A DNA stretch of 24,614 nt, taken from Lachnospiraceae bacterium UBA1258 (GTDB taxonomy: Bacteria; Bacillota; Clostridia; Lachnospirales; Lachnospiraceae). This document shows, in pieces, positions 7,538-15,541 of the stretch. A program made the translations under genes and the position numbers. The stretch lies in assembly GCA_002308235.1 (NCBI GenBank), contig DBVS01000135.1, forward strand, positions 175-24,788. The letters run 5' to 3'. The notes under the pieces are model-generated. The model was not told where the DNA came from. It searched no databases and worked only from the letters and a program-made list of their open reading frames with translations. Numbering within the stretch: position 1 is the first letter of the stretch; each line of letters opens with the position of its first letter.

Positions 7538-7569
7538 AGTTTCCTAAACACTGCGTTTTTACGGAAACT
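7538..7569. repeat. inverted repeat upstream of the regulator promoter
   Basis: AGTTTCC (7538-7544) and GGAAACT (7563-7569) are perfect inverted arms separated by 18 bases. Their centre is about 75 bases before the predicted lacI-type transcript start, a position where an activator could act. No family can be named from the sequence. Confidence 0.3.
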
Positions 7570-7593
7570 ATTTGAAAAATAGCAAAATTTGGC

Positions 7594-7622
7594 TTGTTAT
7601 TGCAAAGCGATTGTATTATACT
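7594..7622 (+). promoter_or_regulatory. promoter of the LacI regulator-cellobiose phosphorylase operon
   Basis: -35 TTGTTA (7594-7599), 17-base spacer, -10 TATACT (7617-7622). The predicted start is near 7629, the first base of the operator at 7629-7644, so bound repressor should block initiation directly. Confidence 0.65.
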
Positions 7623-7628
7623 GACTGT

Positions 7629-7644
7629 GCGAAAACGATTTCGA
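7629..7644. promoter_or_regulatory. LacI-family operator over the regulator transcription start
   Basis: GCGAAAACGATTTCGA is the inverted counterpart of the operator at 7312-7327, with a central CG and matching GAAAW/WTTTC arms. Its location at about +1 to +16 implies autorepression together with control of the phosphorylase. Confidence 0.75.
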
Positions 7645-7660
7645 AACGAGGTTCCGATTC

Positions 7661-8683
7661 ATGGTATCATTGAAAGACATAGCCAATGCATGCCATGTCA
7701 GTCCTGCCACTGTCAGCAAAGCGCTGAACAACCAGAGTGACGTGAGCGATAAGACCAAAACACTCATCCGCAACACAGCCAAAAAGATGGGTTATTTCCC
7801 CAATTCATCCGCCAGAGCCCTTAAGACCAACCGAACCTACAATATCGGAGTGCTCTTTGTGGATGAAGCCGAGAGCGGACTTACCCACGACTACTTTGCT
7901 GCCGTTCTGGACAGTTTTAAGCGTGGAGCCGAGGAATCCGGCTACGATATCACCTTTATCAACAGCCGAAAGAATCGTCACGACAGTATGTCTTACCTTG
8001 AGCATTGCATGTACCGCGGATTTGACGGAGCGCTCATAGCCTGCGTCGACTTCTACGATCCCGAAGTTTCAGAGCTTGTAAACAGCGGGCTTCCGGTCAT
8101 CACCATAGACCACGTTTTTAACGGACATTCCGCAGTACTTTCGGACAATGTTACCGGCATGAAGGACCTGGTCTCTTATATCCTTTCAAAGGGCCATAAG
8201 AAGATCGCTTACATACACGGCTTAAAATCCTCCGTTACGGACAGCCGTCTTTCTTCTTTCTACAAAACACTGGATGACGCGGGCATATCCGTTCCCGACG
8301 AATACGTAAAAGAAGCGCCTTACAGAAACACGGAGGAAGCTTCCGCAAAAACACTGGAACTTTTGAAACTTAAGGATCCGCCCACCTGCATTCTTTATCC
8401 CGATGATTTTTCCTGCTACGGCGGAATGAACGCCATAAAGGATATGGGACTGGTGATCGGCGAGGACATTTCCGTTGCCGGATACGACGGGATCCGCCTG
8501 GGACGCCACATCGACCCGCACCTTACTACTTTGAGACAGGATACCAAAGGCATCGGCCTTGCGGCAGCGAAGAAACTCATAGATCTGATAGAACGTCCCA
8601 GAACCACCATTGAAGAACAGATAATGATTGAAGGCGAAGTTTACGAGGGCAAAACCCTCAAAGACCTAACCCGAATCCTATAA
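7661..8683 (+). CDS. LacI-family transcriptional regulator of the cellobiose locus
   Basis: The 340-residue protein has an N-terminal LacI helix-turn-helix (residues 1-55: SLKDIANACHVSPATVSKAL, then a hinge near GYFPNSSARALK). A periplasmic-binding-protein-like effector domain follows (about 60-335), beginning YNIGVLFVDE and including ITIDHVF, VAGYDGI and a C-terminal TTLRQD. A GAGG site nine bases upstream supports the ATG. It lies 31 bases before the cellobiose phosphorylase and is divergent from the transporter. Two matching LacI-type operators flank the control region, so it probably represses both operons and itself until an inducing sugar binds. Inducer identity (cellobiose or cellodextrin) is inferred. 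Confidence 0.92.
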   Translation: MVSLKDIANACHVSPATVSKALNNQSDVSDKTKTLIRNTAKKMGYFPNSSARALKTNRTYNIGVLFVDEAESGLTHDYFAAVLDSFKRGAEESGYDITFINSRKNRHDSMSYLEHCMYRGFDGALIACVDFYDPEVSELVNSGLPVITIDHVFNGHSAVLSDNVTGMKDLVSYILSKGHKKIAYIHGLKSSVTDSRLSSFYKTLDDAGISVPDEYVKEAPYRNTEEASAKTLELLKLKDPPTCILYPDDFSCYGGMNAIKDMGLVIGEDISVAGYDGIRLGRHIDPHLTTLRQDTKGIGLAAAKKLIDLIERPRTTIEEQIMIEGEVYEGKTLKDLTRIL

Positions 8684-8714
8684 ACAATCTCACTTAATCG
8701 AAAGGAGCGAACAT

Positions 8715-11147
8715 ATGAAATACGGTTTTTTTGACGACGCTTCAAAAGAATACGTTATTACCACCCCCAAGACTCCTCTGCCCTGGATCAACTACCTGGG
8801 TACAAAGGACTTCTTCTCTTTGATCTCAAACACCGAGGGCGGCTACAGTTTTTATAAAGACGCAAAGCTGCTTCGTATCACACGTTTCCGCTACAACAAC
8901 GTGCCTGCGGATTCAAACGGTAAATACTATTACATAAAGGACGGCGATACGGTCTGGAATCCCGGCTGGATGCCCACCAAGACCGATCTTGACTCCTATG
9001 AGTGCCGTCACGGTATCGGGTACAGCAAGTGGAACTCTTCCAAAAACGGCGTTTCCGCCTCCGTTCTTGCTTTCGTTCCCACCGAGGATACCTGCGAGAT
9101 CAACCGGATCGAACTTACCAACAAGACCGATTCCGTAAAGGAACTTAAACTCTTCTCCTATGTGGAGTGGTGTCTCTGGAATGCTCAGGACGATATGCTT
9201 AACTTCCAGCGTAACTTTTCAACCGGTGAAGTTGAGGTCATCGGCTCCGCAATCTATCACAAGACCGAATACAGAGAACGCCGCAACCACTATGCGGTTT
9301 ACTCCGTAAACACTGATATTGCGGGCTTTGATACCCAGCGCGAAGATTTTCTTGGTGCATACCATGATAACAGCAATCCCGAAGTAGTGTTTGAAAAGGG
9401 CGCATGCACAGGCTCTATAGCGCACGGCTGGGCTCCCGTAGGTGTTCATCAGATCAACGTAACCCTTAATCCGGGCGAGACCAAGTCTTTCGTTTTTGTT
9501 TTGGGTTATTGCGAGAATCCCGATGATGACAAATGGGAAAGCAAGAATGTGGTAAACAAGAAACCCGCCAAGGCTCTTCTTTCCAAATATTCCACCGATT
9601 CGGCCGTAGATGCCGCTTTCGCAAAGCTGAAAGAATACTGGGATAATCTTCTTTCCATCTACACCGTTGAAAGTGCAAACGACAAGGTCAACCGTATGGT
9701 AAATATCTGGAATCAGTATCAGTGTATGGTCACCTTCAACATGTCCCGCTCCGCTTCCTACTTCGAGTCCGGAATTGGCCGCGGAATGGGCTTCAGGGAT
9801 TCAAACCAGGATCTTCTCGGTTTCGTACACCTGATCCCCGAACGTGCCAGAGAGCGTATCATCGATATCGCTTCCACCCAGTTTGAGAACGGCTCCGCTT
9901 ATCACCAGTATCAGCCCCTTACCAAACGCGGCAACTCCGACATAGGTTCGGGCTTCAACGACGATCCTTTGTGGCTCATCGCGGGAACTTCCGCTTATGT
10001 CCGCGAGACCGGCGATATTTCCATCCTCAAAGAAACCGTTCCTTACGATAACGATATGTCCAAGGCAACGAGCCTTATGGAACACTTAAAGAGATCCTTT
10101 GACTTTACCGTAAACAACAAAGGACCTCACAAGCTTCCTTTGATTGGACGTGCGGACTGGAACGACTGCCTTAACTTAAACTGCTTCTCCGAGCATCCCG
10201 GTGAATCCTTCCAGTGCTTCGGTCCCTCCGAGGGTCCCGTTGCGGAATCCGTATTTATCGCCGGAATGTTTGTAAAATACGGCGAAGAATATGCTCAGCT
10301 GGCAGAACTCTTAGGTGACACCGCCGAGGCGGAACGCGCCCGCAAAGAAGTAAAGATCATGTACGATACCGTTCTCACCTCAGGCTGGGACGGCGAATGG
10401 TTCACCCGTGCCTATGACGCTTACGGTCAAAAGATCGGTTCCAAGGAATGCGAGGAAGGTAAGATCTTTATTGAAAGTAACGGTTTCTGCTCTCTTGCAG
10501 GCATCGGCGTAAAGGAAGGTCTGGCGGAAAAAGCCCTCGATTCCGTCAAGAAATACCTTGACTGCAAGTACGGAGTAATGATCTTACAGCCTGCTTATAC
10601 CGTTTACCATCTTGAACTTGGTGAAATCACCTCTTATCCTCCGGGATACAAGGAAAACGCCGGAATCTTCTGCCACAACAACCCTTGGGTTTCCATCGCC
10701 GAAACCGTTATCGGCCGTGGCGACAGAGCATTCGAAATCTACAAGAAGACCTGCCCCGCATACACGGAAGAGATCTCGGAAATCCACAAGACCGAACCTT
10801 ACGTATACTGCCAGATGGTTGCAGGTAACGATGCTTACATCCCCGGCGAAGGAAAGAACTCCTGGCTCACCGGTACCGCAGCCTGGACCTTCGTAAACAT
10901 CTCCCAGTACATTCTGGGTGTATATCCCACTCACAAGGGTCTTTCCGTTGATCCCTGCGTTCCGAAGGACTTCGGAAACTTCAAGGTTACACGTAAGTTC
11001 CGCGGCGCCGTTTACAACATCGAAGTAGTGACCAACGGCTCCGAAAAGGGCGTTAAGTCCCTTACCGTTGACGGTAAAGAAATCTCCGGCACCGTAATTC
11101 CTTTCGAAGAAGGCAAGAAGGAATATAACGTCAAGGTTGTGATGTAA
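8715..11147 (+). CDS. cbp: cellobiose phosphorylase (GH94)
   Basis: The enzyme splits cellobiose with inorganic phosphate into alpha-glucose-1-phosphate and glucose, saving ATP compared with hydrolysis. At 810 residues it is full length and close, block by block, to clostridial cellobiose phosphorylases: MKYGFFDDASKEYVITTP at the start, SYECRHGIGY, FSTGEVEVIGSAIYHKTEYR, MGFRDSNQDLLGF, and GRADWNDCLNLN holding the catalytic acid D484. ESNGFC, HNNPW and the C-terminal TGTAAW are also present. The GH94 layout is an N-terminal beta-sandwich, a linker, an (alpha/alpha)6 barrel and a short beta C-terminal sheet. No signal peptide, so it acts in the cytoplasm on imported sugar. AAAGGAG lies seven bases before the ATG. 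Chitobiose and cellodextrin phosphorylases are relatives, but the overall match favours cellobiose. Confidence 0.95.
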   Translation: MKYGFFDDASKEYVITTPKTPLPWINYLGTKDFFSLISNTEGGYSFYKDAKLLRITRFRYNNVPADSNGKYYYIKDGDTVWNPGWMPTKTDLDSYECRHGIGYSKWNSSKNGVSASVLAFVPTEDTCEINRIELTNKTDSVKELKLFSYVEWCLWNAQDDMLNFQRNFSTGEVEVIGSAIYHKTEYRERRNHYAVYSVNTDIAGFDTQREDFLGAYHDNSNPEVVFEKGACTGSIAHGWAPVGVHQINVTLNPGETKSFVFVLGYCENPDDDKWESKNVVNKKPAKALLSKYSTDSAVDAAFAKLKEYWDNLLSIYTVESANDKVNRMVNIWNQYQCMVTFNMSRSASYFESGIGRGMGFRDSNQDLLGFVHLIPERARERIIDIASTQFENGSAYHQYQPLTKRGNSDIGSGFNDDPLWLIAGTSAYVRETGDISILKETVPYDNDMSKATSLMEHLKRSFDFTVNNKGPHKLPLIGRADWNDCLNLNCFSEHPGESFQCFGPSEGPVAESVFIAGMFVKYGEEYAQLAELLGDTAEAERARKEVKIMYDTVLTSGWDGEWFTRAYDAYGQKIGSKECEEGKIFIESNGFCSLAGIGVKEGLAEKALDSVKKYLDCKYGVMILQPAYTVYHLELGEITSYPPGYKENAGIFCHNNPWVSIAETVIGRGDRAFEIYKKTCPAYTEEISEIHKTEPYVYCQMVAGNDAYIPGEGKNSWLTGTAAWTFVNISQYILGVYPTHKGLSVDPCVPKDFGNFKVTRKFRGAVYNIEVVTNGSEKGVKSLTVDGKEISGTVIPFEEGKKEYNVKVVM

Positions 11148-11176
11148 ATACAGTTTCTTTTCATAATAAAGGAAAG

Positions 11177-11204
11177 GCCCATGCGATCTTTGCATGGGCT
11201 TTTC
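11177..11204 (+). terminator. terminator after cellobiose phosphorylase, possibly bidirectional
   Basis: GCCCATGC (11177-11184) pairs perfectly with GCATGGGC (11192-11199), followed by TTTTCT. On the minus strand it is followed by a looser U-rich run, so it may also end the converging flagellin transcript, for which I see no other terminator. Confidence 0.85.
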
Positions 11205-11254
11205 TCATTGTTTCGTTATGTTTTTCCCGGTTCATGCAGGGTTAAGGGTGCCTG

Positions 11255-14029
11255 TCACGACAAAAGTGAGAGCACACCGTTGTTTGTCTGATTTGCGTGG
11301 GATAACATCGCCTGACCCGCCTGTGCGATGATGTTTGCATTTGAGTAATGTACCATTTCCTTTGCCATGTCGGTGTCACGGATCATCGATTCGGCGTAGG
11401 TGGTGTTTTCCACCGTGTTGTCCGTCATTCTTATGGCATGCTCGAAGCGGTTCTGGTAGGCGCCGAACCTCATTCTGGTCTCGGTAATCACCTGAAGTGC
11501 CTTTGCGGCCTGATCTATTGCGGTTTCGGCCTGTTCTTGGGTCAGGGTTTTTGTATTGTACATGCCGAGAACGGAAAGATTCAAGGGGCTCCACTTCATC
11601 TCTATCTGATCGTCGCTGTCGGCTCCCGACTGTATTATAAGAGTTCTCGGAGGAATATCGAAATGTACTTCGTTTATGTTTATATTTGAAAATTGCGCAC
11701 CCGTGATGAGTTTCCGATTGTCCGAAGCATCAAAATCCCTGTGCGCCTTCCAGCTGGGAGTGAAAACTGCGGAACCGACTCCCATGGCTCCCGAAGTTTG
11801 CGCAAGTGTTTTTGCCTGCGCCAGAGTCGGACCGGACAGTTGAAACGAAAATGCCACACCGTCATAGGCCGAGCTTTTGAACGGGATTGAAGCATAGTTA
11901 CCCAAATCGCTCACTCCCGTCATTTCAGCGGTTCCGACGGTGTCTGTATGAACATTTACGATACCCGATGTGTTTACATCAAATTCGCCGGTGCTTATCC
12001 CGTCACGATAACCCCATGTCTTTTCTTCAAAGGATTCTCCCGAAGGAAGGTCGCTTTCATCTATGGTCTGTACATTATATCTCTTGTAGGTAACCGTCTC
12101 CGTGCCGCTTTGGTTAAGAGTTCTCTGCCAGGTTTCCGTATGGTTCCTTACAACATCTTCCATGTCATAACCGCAGAAAGTTCCGTCGATCGTCACATCA
12201 ACCTTCTGGTTCCAGGTATCCGTTGCATTCCACGAAGCATCATAGGTTCTTGTTCCGTTAAGGGTCTCAACCTTATAAAAGCGCGTAACCGTACCGTTTA
12301 TACCGTCATCGTACTCTTCTTTGTAATAGGCGGTACCTGCCACGGTCTCATCAGATCCCGACAGTGATTTTGAAACCGTACCCCGCACAACGCTGTGCCC
12401 CGTACCTTTAGTATCTGACGCAAGGTACGTGCCGTCCGCACCCGTAGGCACGTCGCTCACATCCGCCTGATCGGTTCTTAAACTCCTGGCAACCGTAAAC
12501 GATCCGTTCATATTTAATGAGGCATTGTCGATATCAAAATTTCTTCCGTAGGCTCTCTGTATTTCAAAGCTGTTGGCAATTTCGGAAGAAGCCGTATACA
12601 AATGTCCGAAGTAATTTCCCGCAGTGGTCAGATTGCCCTGAGAAACTACACCCCTGTTAAATACAGTTACTCCGTTTAGCGCCGCAATTACCTCATCAAG
12701 ACTGGCATGCTCGTTTAAATGGAACGAAAATTTGATGGGAACATTCGCGTCCGGACTGACAAATTTGTACACCTGATTTCCGAAAGTAATATCGTTTTGG
12801 TCATTGGAACCGATCCCGGTTCCCCAGTCAACTATTGGATATCCGCCGTTTGTCGGCACGGTATTGCCGTTTTCGTCCCTAAGGTCGCGTGTATCGGCTC
12901 TTCCTATATTATCCCATGCAACGTAGGAAGTCTGACTTCCCGTCGTCATATTTTTAATGGCTATACCGTTCTCATCCGCCACTATTTTGTAATCATCATC
13001 GATAAGATATTTATTTGCCTGGGTAACTGTCACAACAGACTCAGAGTAATAAACCACAAGGTCAGCCGCATATCCCCGGAATGTCGTACCCGCACTTATA
13101 TCCCAGGTTGCGGGAGCGATGTCCTCATTTCCGTTGATGCGCTCCATCAGTTCCTCTATGTTCAGTTCCGTATCCGCGTAAAAAGAAATATTCATGCCGT
13201 GATGGGTAAAGGAATATTCCCCCGCGGGCATTTTGTCGGGATTCACGGCCACACCCGTATTTGCGTCCACCGACATCTCGGACCATTCTGCGGAAAGTTT
13301 ATTGTTTATATAGATTCCGTCGTGCTTTGCTTCCCAGGTGTAGTTTCTTTTTACGGAGCCAAGGTCCTGCCCCGATTTAAGAGAGATCTTTACATGTTCT
13401 CCGTCCCAAAGGTCAAACTCCGCCTCCGTATCCTGTGTCGCCACACCGTTATCGTCGATTGAAAGCCCCAGAGCCTGCAGTTCACCGATACTGTAGCGGA
13501 CATTGTTAAACTCAAGGCCGCCGAGATCACCGTCTCCCACGTGAAATGTATGGGTCTTATCGTCTTTGCCCGTCACATCGGGATTATAAATCATATCTAC
13601 TGTACGGAATATTTCAAGATCGTTGAATTTAGAAGTTCTGAAGACACGGGACATTTCCTTTTTCAGGGCCTGTACCTCGTCATTGACGTACTCGCGGTCG
13701 TCTTTGCTCATGGTCCCGTTTGAAGCCTTTACCGCCAGTTCATTTACGCGGTGGATCATATCGTGAACCTCGGCAAGGGCGCCGTCGGCAACCTGCGCCA
13801 AAGAAACGCCGTCCTGCAGATTTGCGGAGGCCTGGGTAAGGCCGCGGATCTGCCTGCGCATTTTTTCGGAGATGGAAAGGCCTGCCGCATCATCCGCCGC
13901 GCGATTGATCCGGTAGCCCGAAGAAAGCTTTTCCGCACTTTTTGCGATAACGCCGGTTGTTATCTTTAACTGCCTGTCGGCAAAAAGTGCCGTCATATTA
14001 TGTTGTATGACGTTTACTCCCATGCTCAC
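11255..14029 (-). CDS. fliC: flagellin with very large central insertion
   Basis: Flagellin polymerises into the flagellar filament after export through the flagellar type III channel. The conserved N-terminal D0/D1 region (about 1-142) contains KLSSGYRINRAADDAAGLSI and VNELAVKASNGT; the C-terminal D1/D0 region (about 820-924) contains TRMRFGAYQNRFEHAI and ends ANQTNNGVLSLLS. Simple flagellins have about 270-500 residues; this one has 924, with roughly 650 residues in between. Two central segments, near 278-300 and 433-453, resemble flagellin_IN-type repeats (SFHL...SLDEVIAALNG). I see no HExxH protease motif. The start is GTG at 14029, nine bases after GGAGG; the later ATG at 14023 is too far from it. 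A sigma-28-like promoter and a hairpin lie directly upstream. Confidence 0.95.
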   Translation of the reverse strand: MSMGVNVIQHNMTALFADRQLKITTGVIAKSAEKLSSGYRINRAADDAAGLSISEKMRRQIRGLTQASANLQDGVSLAQVADGALAEVHDMIHRVNELAVKASNGTMSKDDREYVNDEVQALKKEMSRVFRTSKFNDLEIFRTVDMIYNPDVTGKDDKTHTFHVGDGDLGGLEFNNVRYSIGELQALGLSIDDNGVATQDTEAEFDLWDGEHVKISLKSGQDLGSVKRNYTWEAKHDGIYINNKLSAEWSEMSVDANTGVAVNPDKMPAGEYSFTHHGMNISFYADTELNIEELMERINGNEDIAPATWDISAGTTFRGYAADLVVYYSESVVTVTQANKYLIDDDYKIVADENGIAIKNMTTGSQTSYVAWDNIGRADTRDLRDENGNTVPTNGGYPIVDWGTGIGSNDQNDITFGNQVYKFVSPDANVPIKFSFHLNEHASLDEVIAALNGVTVFNRGVVSQGNLTTAGNYFGHLYTASSEIANSFEIQRAYGRNFDIDNASLNMNGSFTVARSLRTDQADVSDVPTGADGTYLASDTKGTGHSVVRGTVSKSLSGSDETVAGTAYYKEEYDDGINGTVTRFYKVETLNGTRTYDASWNATDTWNQKVDVTIDGTFCGYDMEDVVRNHTETWQRTLNQSGTETVTYKRYNVQTIDESDLPSGESFEEKTWGYRDGISTGEFDVNTSGIVNVHTDTVGTAEMTGVSDLGNYASIPFKSSAYDGVAFSFQLSGPTLAQAKTLAQTSGAMGVGSAVFTPSWKAHRDFDASDNRKLITGAQFSNININEVHFDIPPRTLIIQSGADSDDQIEMKWSPLNLSVLGMYNTKTLTQEQAETAIDQAAKALQVITETRMRFGAYQNRFEHAIRMTDNTVENTTYAESMIRDTDMAKEMVHYSNANIIAQAGQAMLSHANQTNNGVLSLLS

Positions 14030-14035
14030 AAAGAA

Positions 14036-14075
14036 AATCCTCCGATATAGCTCACATAGTTTATATCGGAGGATT
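14036..14075 (-). promoter_or_regulatory. 14-bp palindrome holding the flagellin Shine-Dalgarno and doubling as glyA terminator
   Basis: AATCCTCCGATATA and TATATCGGAGGATT pair perfectly around a 12-base loop. In RNA read from glyA, the 3' arm contains GGAGG (14039-14043), the flagellin ribosome site, so readthrough RNA would hide it. The 3' arm runs into UUCUUU, so the hairpin also has terminator shape. RNA begun at the flagellin promoter starts inside the loop and lacks the masking arm. Confidence 0.75.
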
Positions 14076-14090
14076 GCATGGTTTTCTTTA
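14063..14090 (-). promoter_or_regulatory. sigma-28 (SigD/FliA)-like flagellin promoter
   Basis: Minus strand: TAAA (14087-14090), 17 bases, then CCGATAT (14063-14069), the consensus -10 of SigD/FliA promoters. The spacer is about one base longer than the common form. The predicted start is near 14058-14055, within the loop of the palindrome, giving a leader of about 27 bases. Confidence 0.65.
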
Positions 14091-14111
14091 CGCTTTTGCG
14101 CAAATTTTCCC

Positions 14112-15350
14112 TTAAATAAGCGGATATTTTGCGGTAAGTTCGATCACTCTCGCTTTAGCGGTCTCAACATAGGATTCACCGTTCTTGATGATGCCCGCGA
14201 TACAGTCTGCGATCACATCCATATCGTCGGTGTTCATGCCGCGGCTGGTGACTGCGGGAGTTCCGAGACGGATGCCGCTGGTAACGAAGGGCTTCTCGGG
14301 ATCGTTGGGGATGGTGTTCTTGTTGGCGGTGATGTGGGCCGCATCAAGAAGCTTCTCCACAGCCTTACCGGTCACATGGTAGTTGGTAAGGTCAACAAGC
14401 ATAAGATGGTTGTCGGTACCGCCGGAAACGATCCTGATACCGCGGTTTAACAATCCCTTGCAAAGAGCCTGGGCATTGTCGATGATACCCTGCTGGTAAA
14501 CCTTGAATTCCGGAGTAAGGGCTTCCTTAAAGCAAACAGCCTTACCTGCGATGACATGCATCAAAGGGCCGCCCTGAGTGCCGGGGAAGATAGCCTTGTT
14601 GAAGTTATATTTATCCTGTACATCCTGATTGCAAAGAATGAGTCCGCCTCTGGGTCCGCGGAGAGTCTTATGGGTGGTGGTGGTAACAACATCCGCGATA
14701 CCGATGGGGCTTTCGTGAAGACCTGCGGCCACAAGACCTGCGATGTGAGCCATGTCCACCATAAGGACAGCGCCGCAGTCATCCGCTGCTTTTCTGAATT
14801 TTTTAAAGTCAATGGCTCTTGCATAGGCCGAAGCGCCCGCAATGATCATCTTGGGCTTATGCTCCATGGCAAGGGCATACATTTTATCGTAATCGAGAAA
14901 ACCGTTGTCATCCACGCCGTAAGGAACCACATTGAAGTACTTACCCGAAAGGTTTACCGGGCTTCCGTGGGTAAGGTGTCCGCCGTGATCCAAGTTCATT
15001 CCCATGATGGTATCGCCGGGATTAAGAATCGCAAACTGAACAGCCATGTTGGCCTGGGCGCCGGAATGAGGCTGAACGTTTGCATAGTCACATTTGAAAA
15101 GTTCCTTGGCACGTTCGATGGCAAGAGTTTCAACAACATCCACGCATTCGCAACCGCCGTAATAACGCTTGCCGGGATATCCTTCCGCATATTTGTTGGT
15201 AAGAGGGCTTCCCATAGCGGCCATAACAGCCTTGCTTACCCAGTTTTCGGAAGCGATCAGCTCGATATGGTCGTTCTGTCTCTGCTGCTCCGCGGTGATC
15301 GCATCGGCGATCTCGGGGTCAACTTTCTTGATTTCGTCGAATGAATACAT
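14112..15350 (-). CDS. glyA: serine hydroxymethyltransferase
   Basis: GlyA is the cytoplasmic PLP enzyme that interconverts serine plus tetrahydrofolate with glycine plus 5,10-methylene-tetrahydrofolate, feeding one-carbon and purine/thymidylate synthesis. The 412-residue length is normal. Key blocks are visible: LIASENWVS near residue 31, YAEGYPGKRYYGG at 54-66, HSGAQAN at 95-101, VDMAHIAGLVAAG at 198-210 and the PLP lysine K228 in TTTTHKTLRGPRGG. AAGGAG precedes the ATG. It has its own extended -10 promoter and appears to be transcribed alone, ending at the palindrome before flagellin. Confidence 0.98.
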   Translation of the reverse strand: MYSFDEIKKVDPEIADAITAEQQRQNDHIELIASENWVSKAVMAAMGSPLTNKYAEGYPGKRYYGGCECVDVVETLAIERAKELFKCDYANVQPHSGAQANMAVQFAILNPGDTIMGMNLDHGGHLTHGSPVNLSGKYFNVVPYGVDDNGFLDYDKMYALAMEHKPKMIIAGASAYARAIDFKKFRKAADDCGAVLMVDMAHIAGLVAAGLHESPIGIADVVTTTTHKTLRGPRGGLILCNQDVQDKYNFNKAIFPGTQGGPLMHVIAGKAVCFKEALTPEFKVYQQGIIDNAQALCKGLLNRGIRIVSGGTDNHLMLVDLTNYHVTGKAVEKLLDAAHITANKNTIPNDPEKPFVTSGIRLGTPAVTSRGMNTDDMDVIADCIAGIIKNGESYVETAKARVIELTAKYPLI

Positions 15351-15404
15351 GTTTTCTCTCCTTATGATTTAACGATTTACACAGTTAAAGTGAATTTTAT
15401 TGAG

Positions 15405-15433
15405 ATTATAGCATACTATGTGAAAAATGCAAA
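15405..15433 (-). promoter_or_regulatory. glyA promoter with extended -10
   Basis: Minus strand: -35 TTTGCA (15428-15433), 17-base spacer, perfect -10 TATAAT (15405-15410) preceded by TGC, an extended -10 motif. Predicted start near 15398, leader about 48 bases. Confidence 0.75.
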
Positions 15434-15474
15434 ACAAAATAAAGATATTCTAAAAAAATCGAGCATTTTAACGG

Positions 15475-15503
15475 TTTACATATCTCATATTAATTGATAA
15501 AAT
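15475..15503 (+). promoter_or_regulatory. promoter of the lipid kinase-PAP2 pair
   Basis: -35 TTTACA (15475-15480), 17-base spacer, -10 TAAAAT (15498-15503). The predicted start is near 15510, which excludes a TTG start for the kinase at 15494 and favours the ATG at 15542. Confidence 0.75.
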
Positions 15504-15541
15504 GCAAAAAGAAGGTATCGATTATGAGTGGGAGGCTGCCC

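Larger units (their letters stand above)
7275..7660. promoter_or_regulatory. divergent control region of the cellobiose locus
   Basis: This 386-base gene-free stretch separates the leftward transporter operon from the rightward regulator-phosphorylase operon. From left to right it holds a half-like LacI site, a full LacI-type operator, a U-tailed hairpin, the leftward promoter, an A/T-rich middle (about 7404-7535) in which I see no clear element, an inverted repeat, the rightward promoter and a second LacI-type operator. Confidence 0.85.

Noticed and set aside
12719..13462. Open frame of 247 codons on the plus strand inside the flagellin gene
   Set aside because: It lies fully antisense to a clear flagellin frame, has no recognisable motif and has no ribosome site; a shadow of the codon bias.
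11255..14029. Flagellinolysin (protease-bearing flagellin)
   Set aside because: The insertion is large enough, but no HExxH zinc motif is present anywhere in the protein.
14556..15344. Open frame of 262 codons on the plus strand inside glyA
   Set aside because: Antisense to the conserved glyA frame; its length follows from strong codon bias in a highly expressed gene.
15494..15541. Upstream TTG start for the lipid kinase
   Set aside because: The TTG lies inside the promoter, overlapping the region before the -10, so it would not be in the mRNA. The ATG at 15542 has GGAGG and the family N-terminus.
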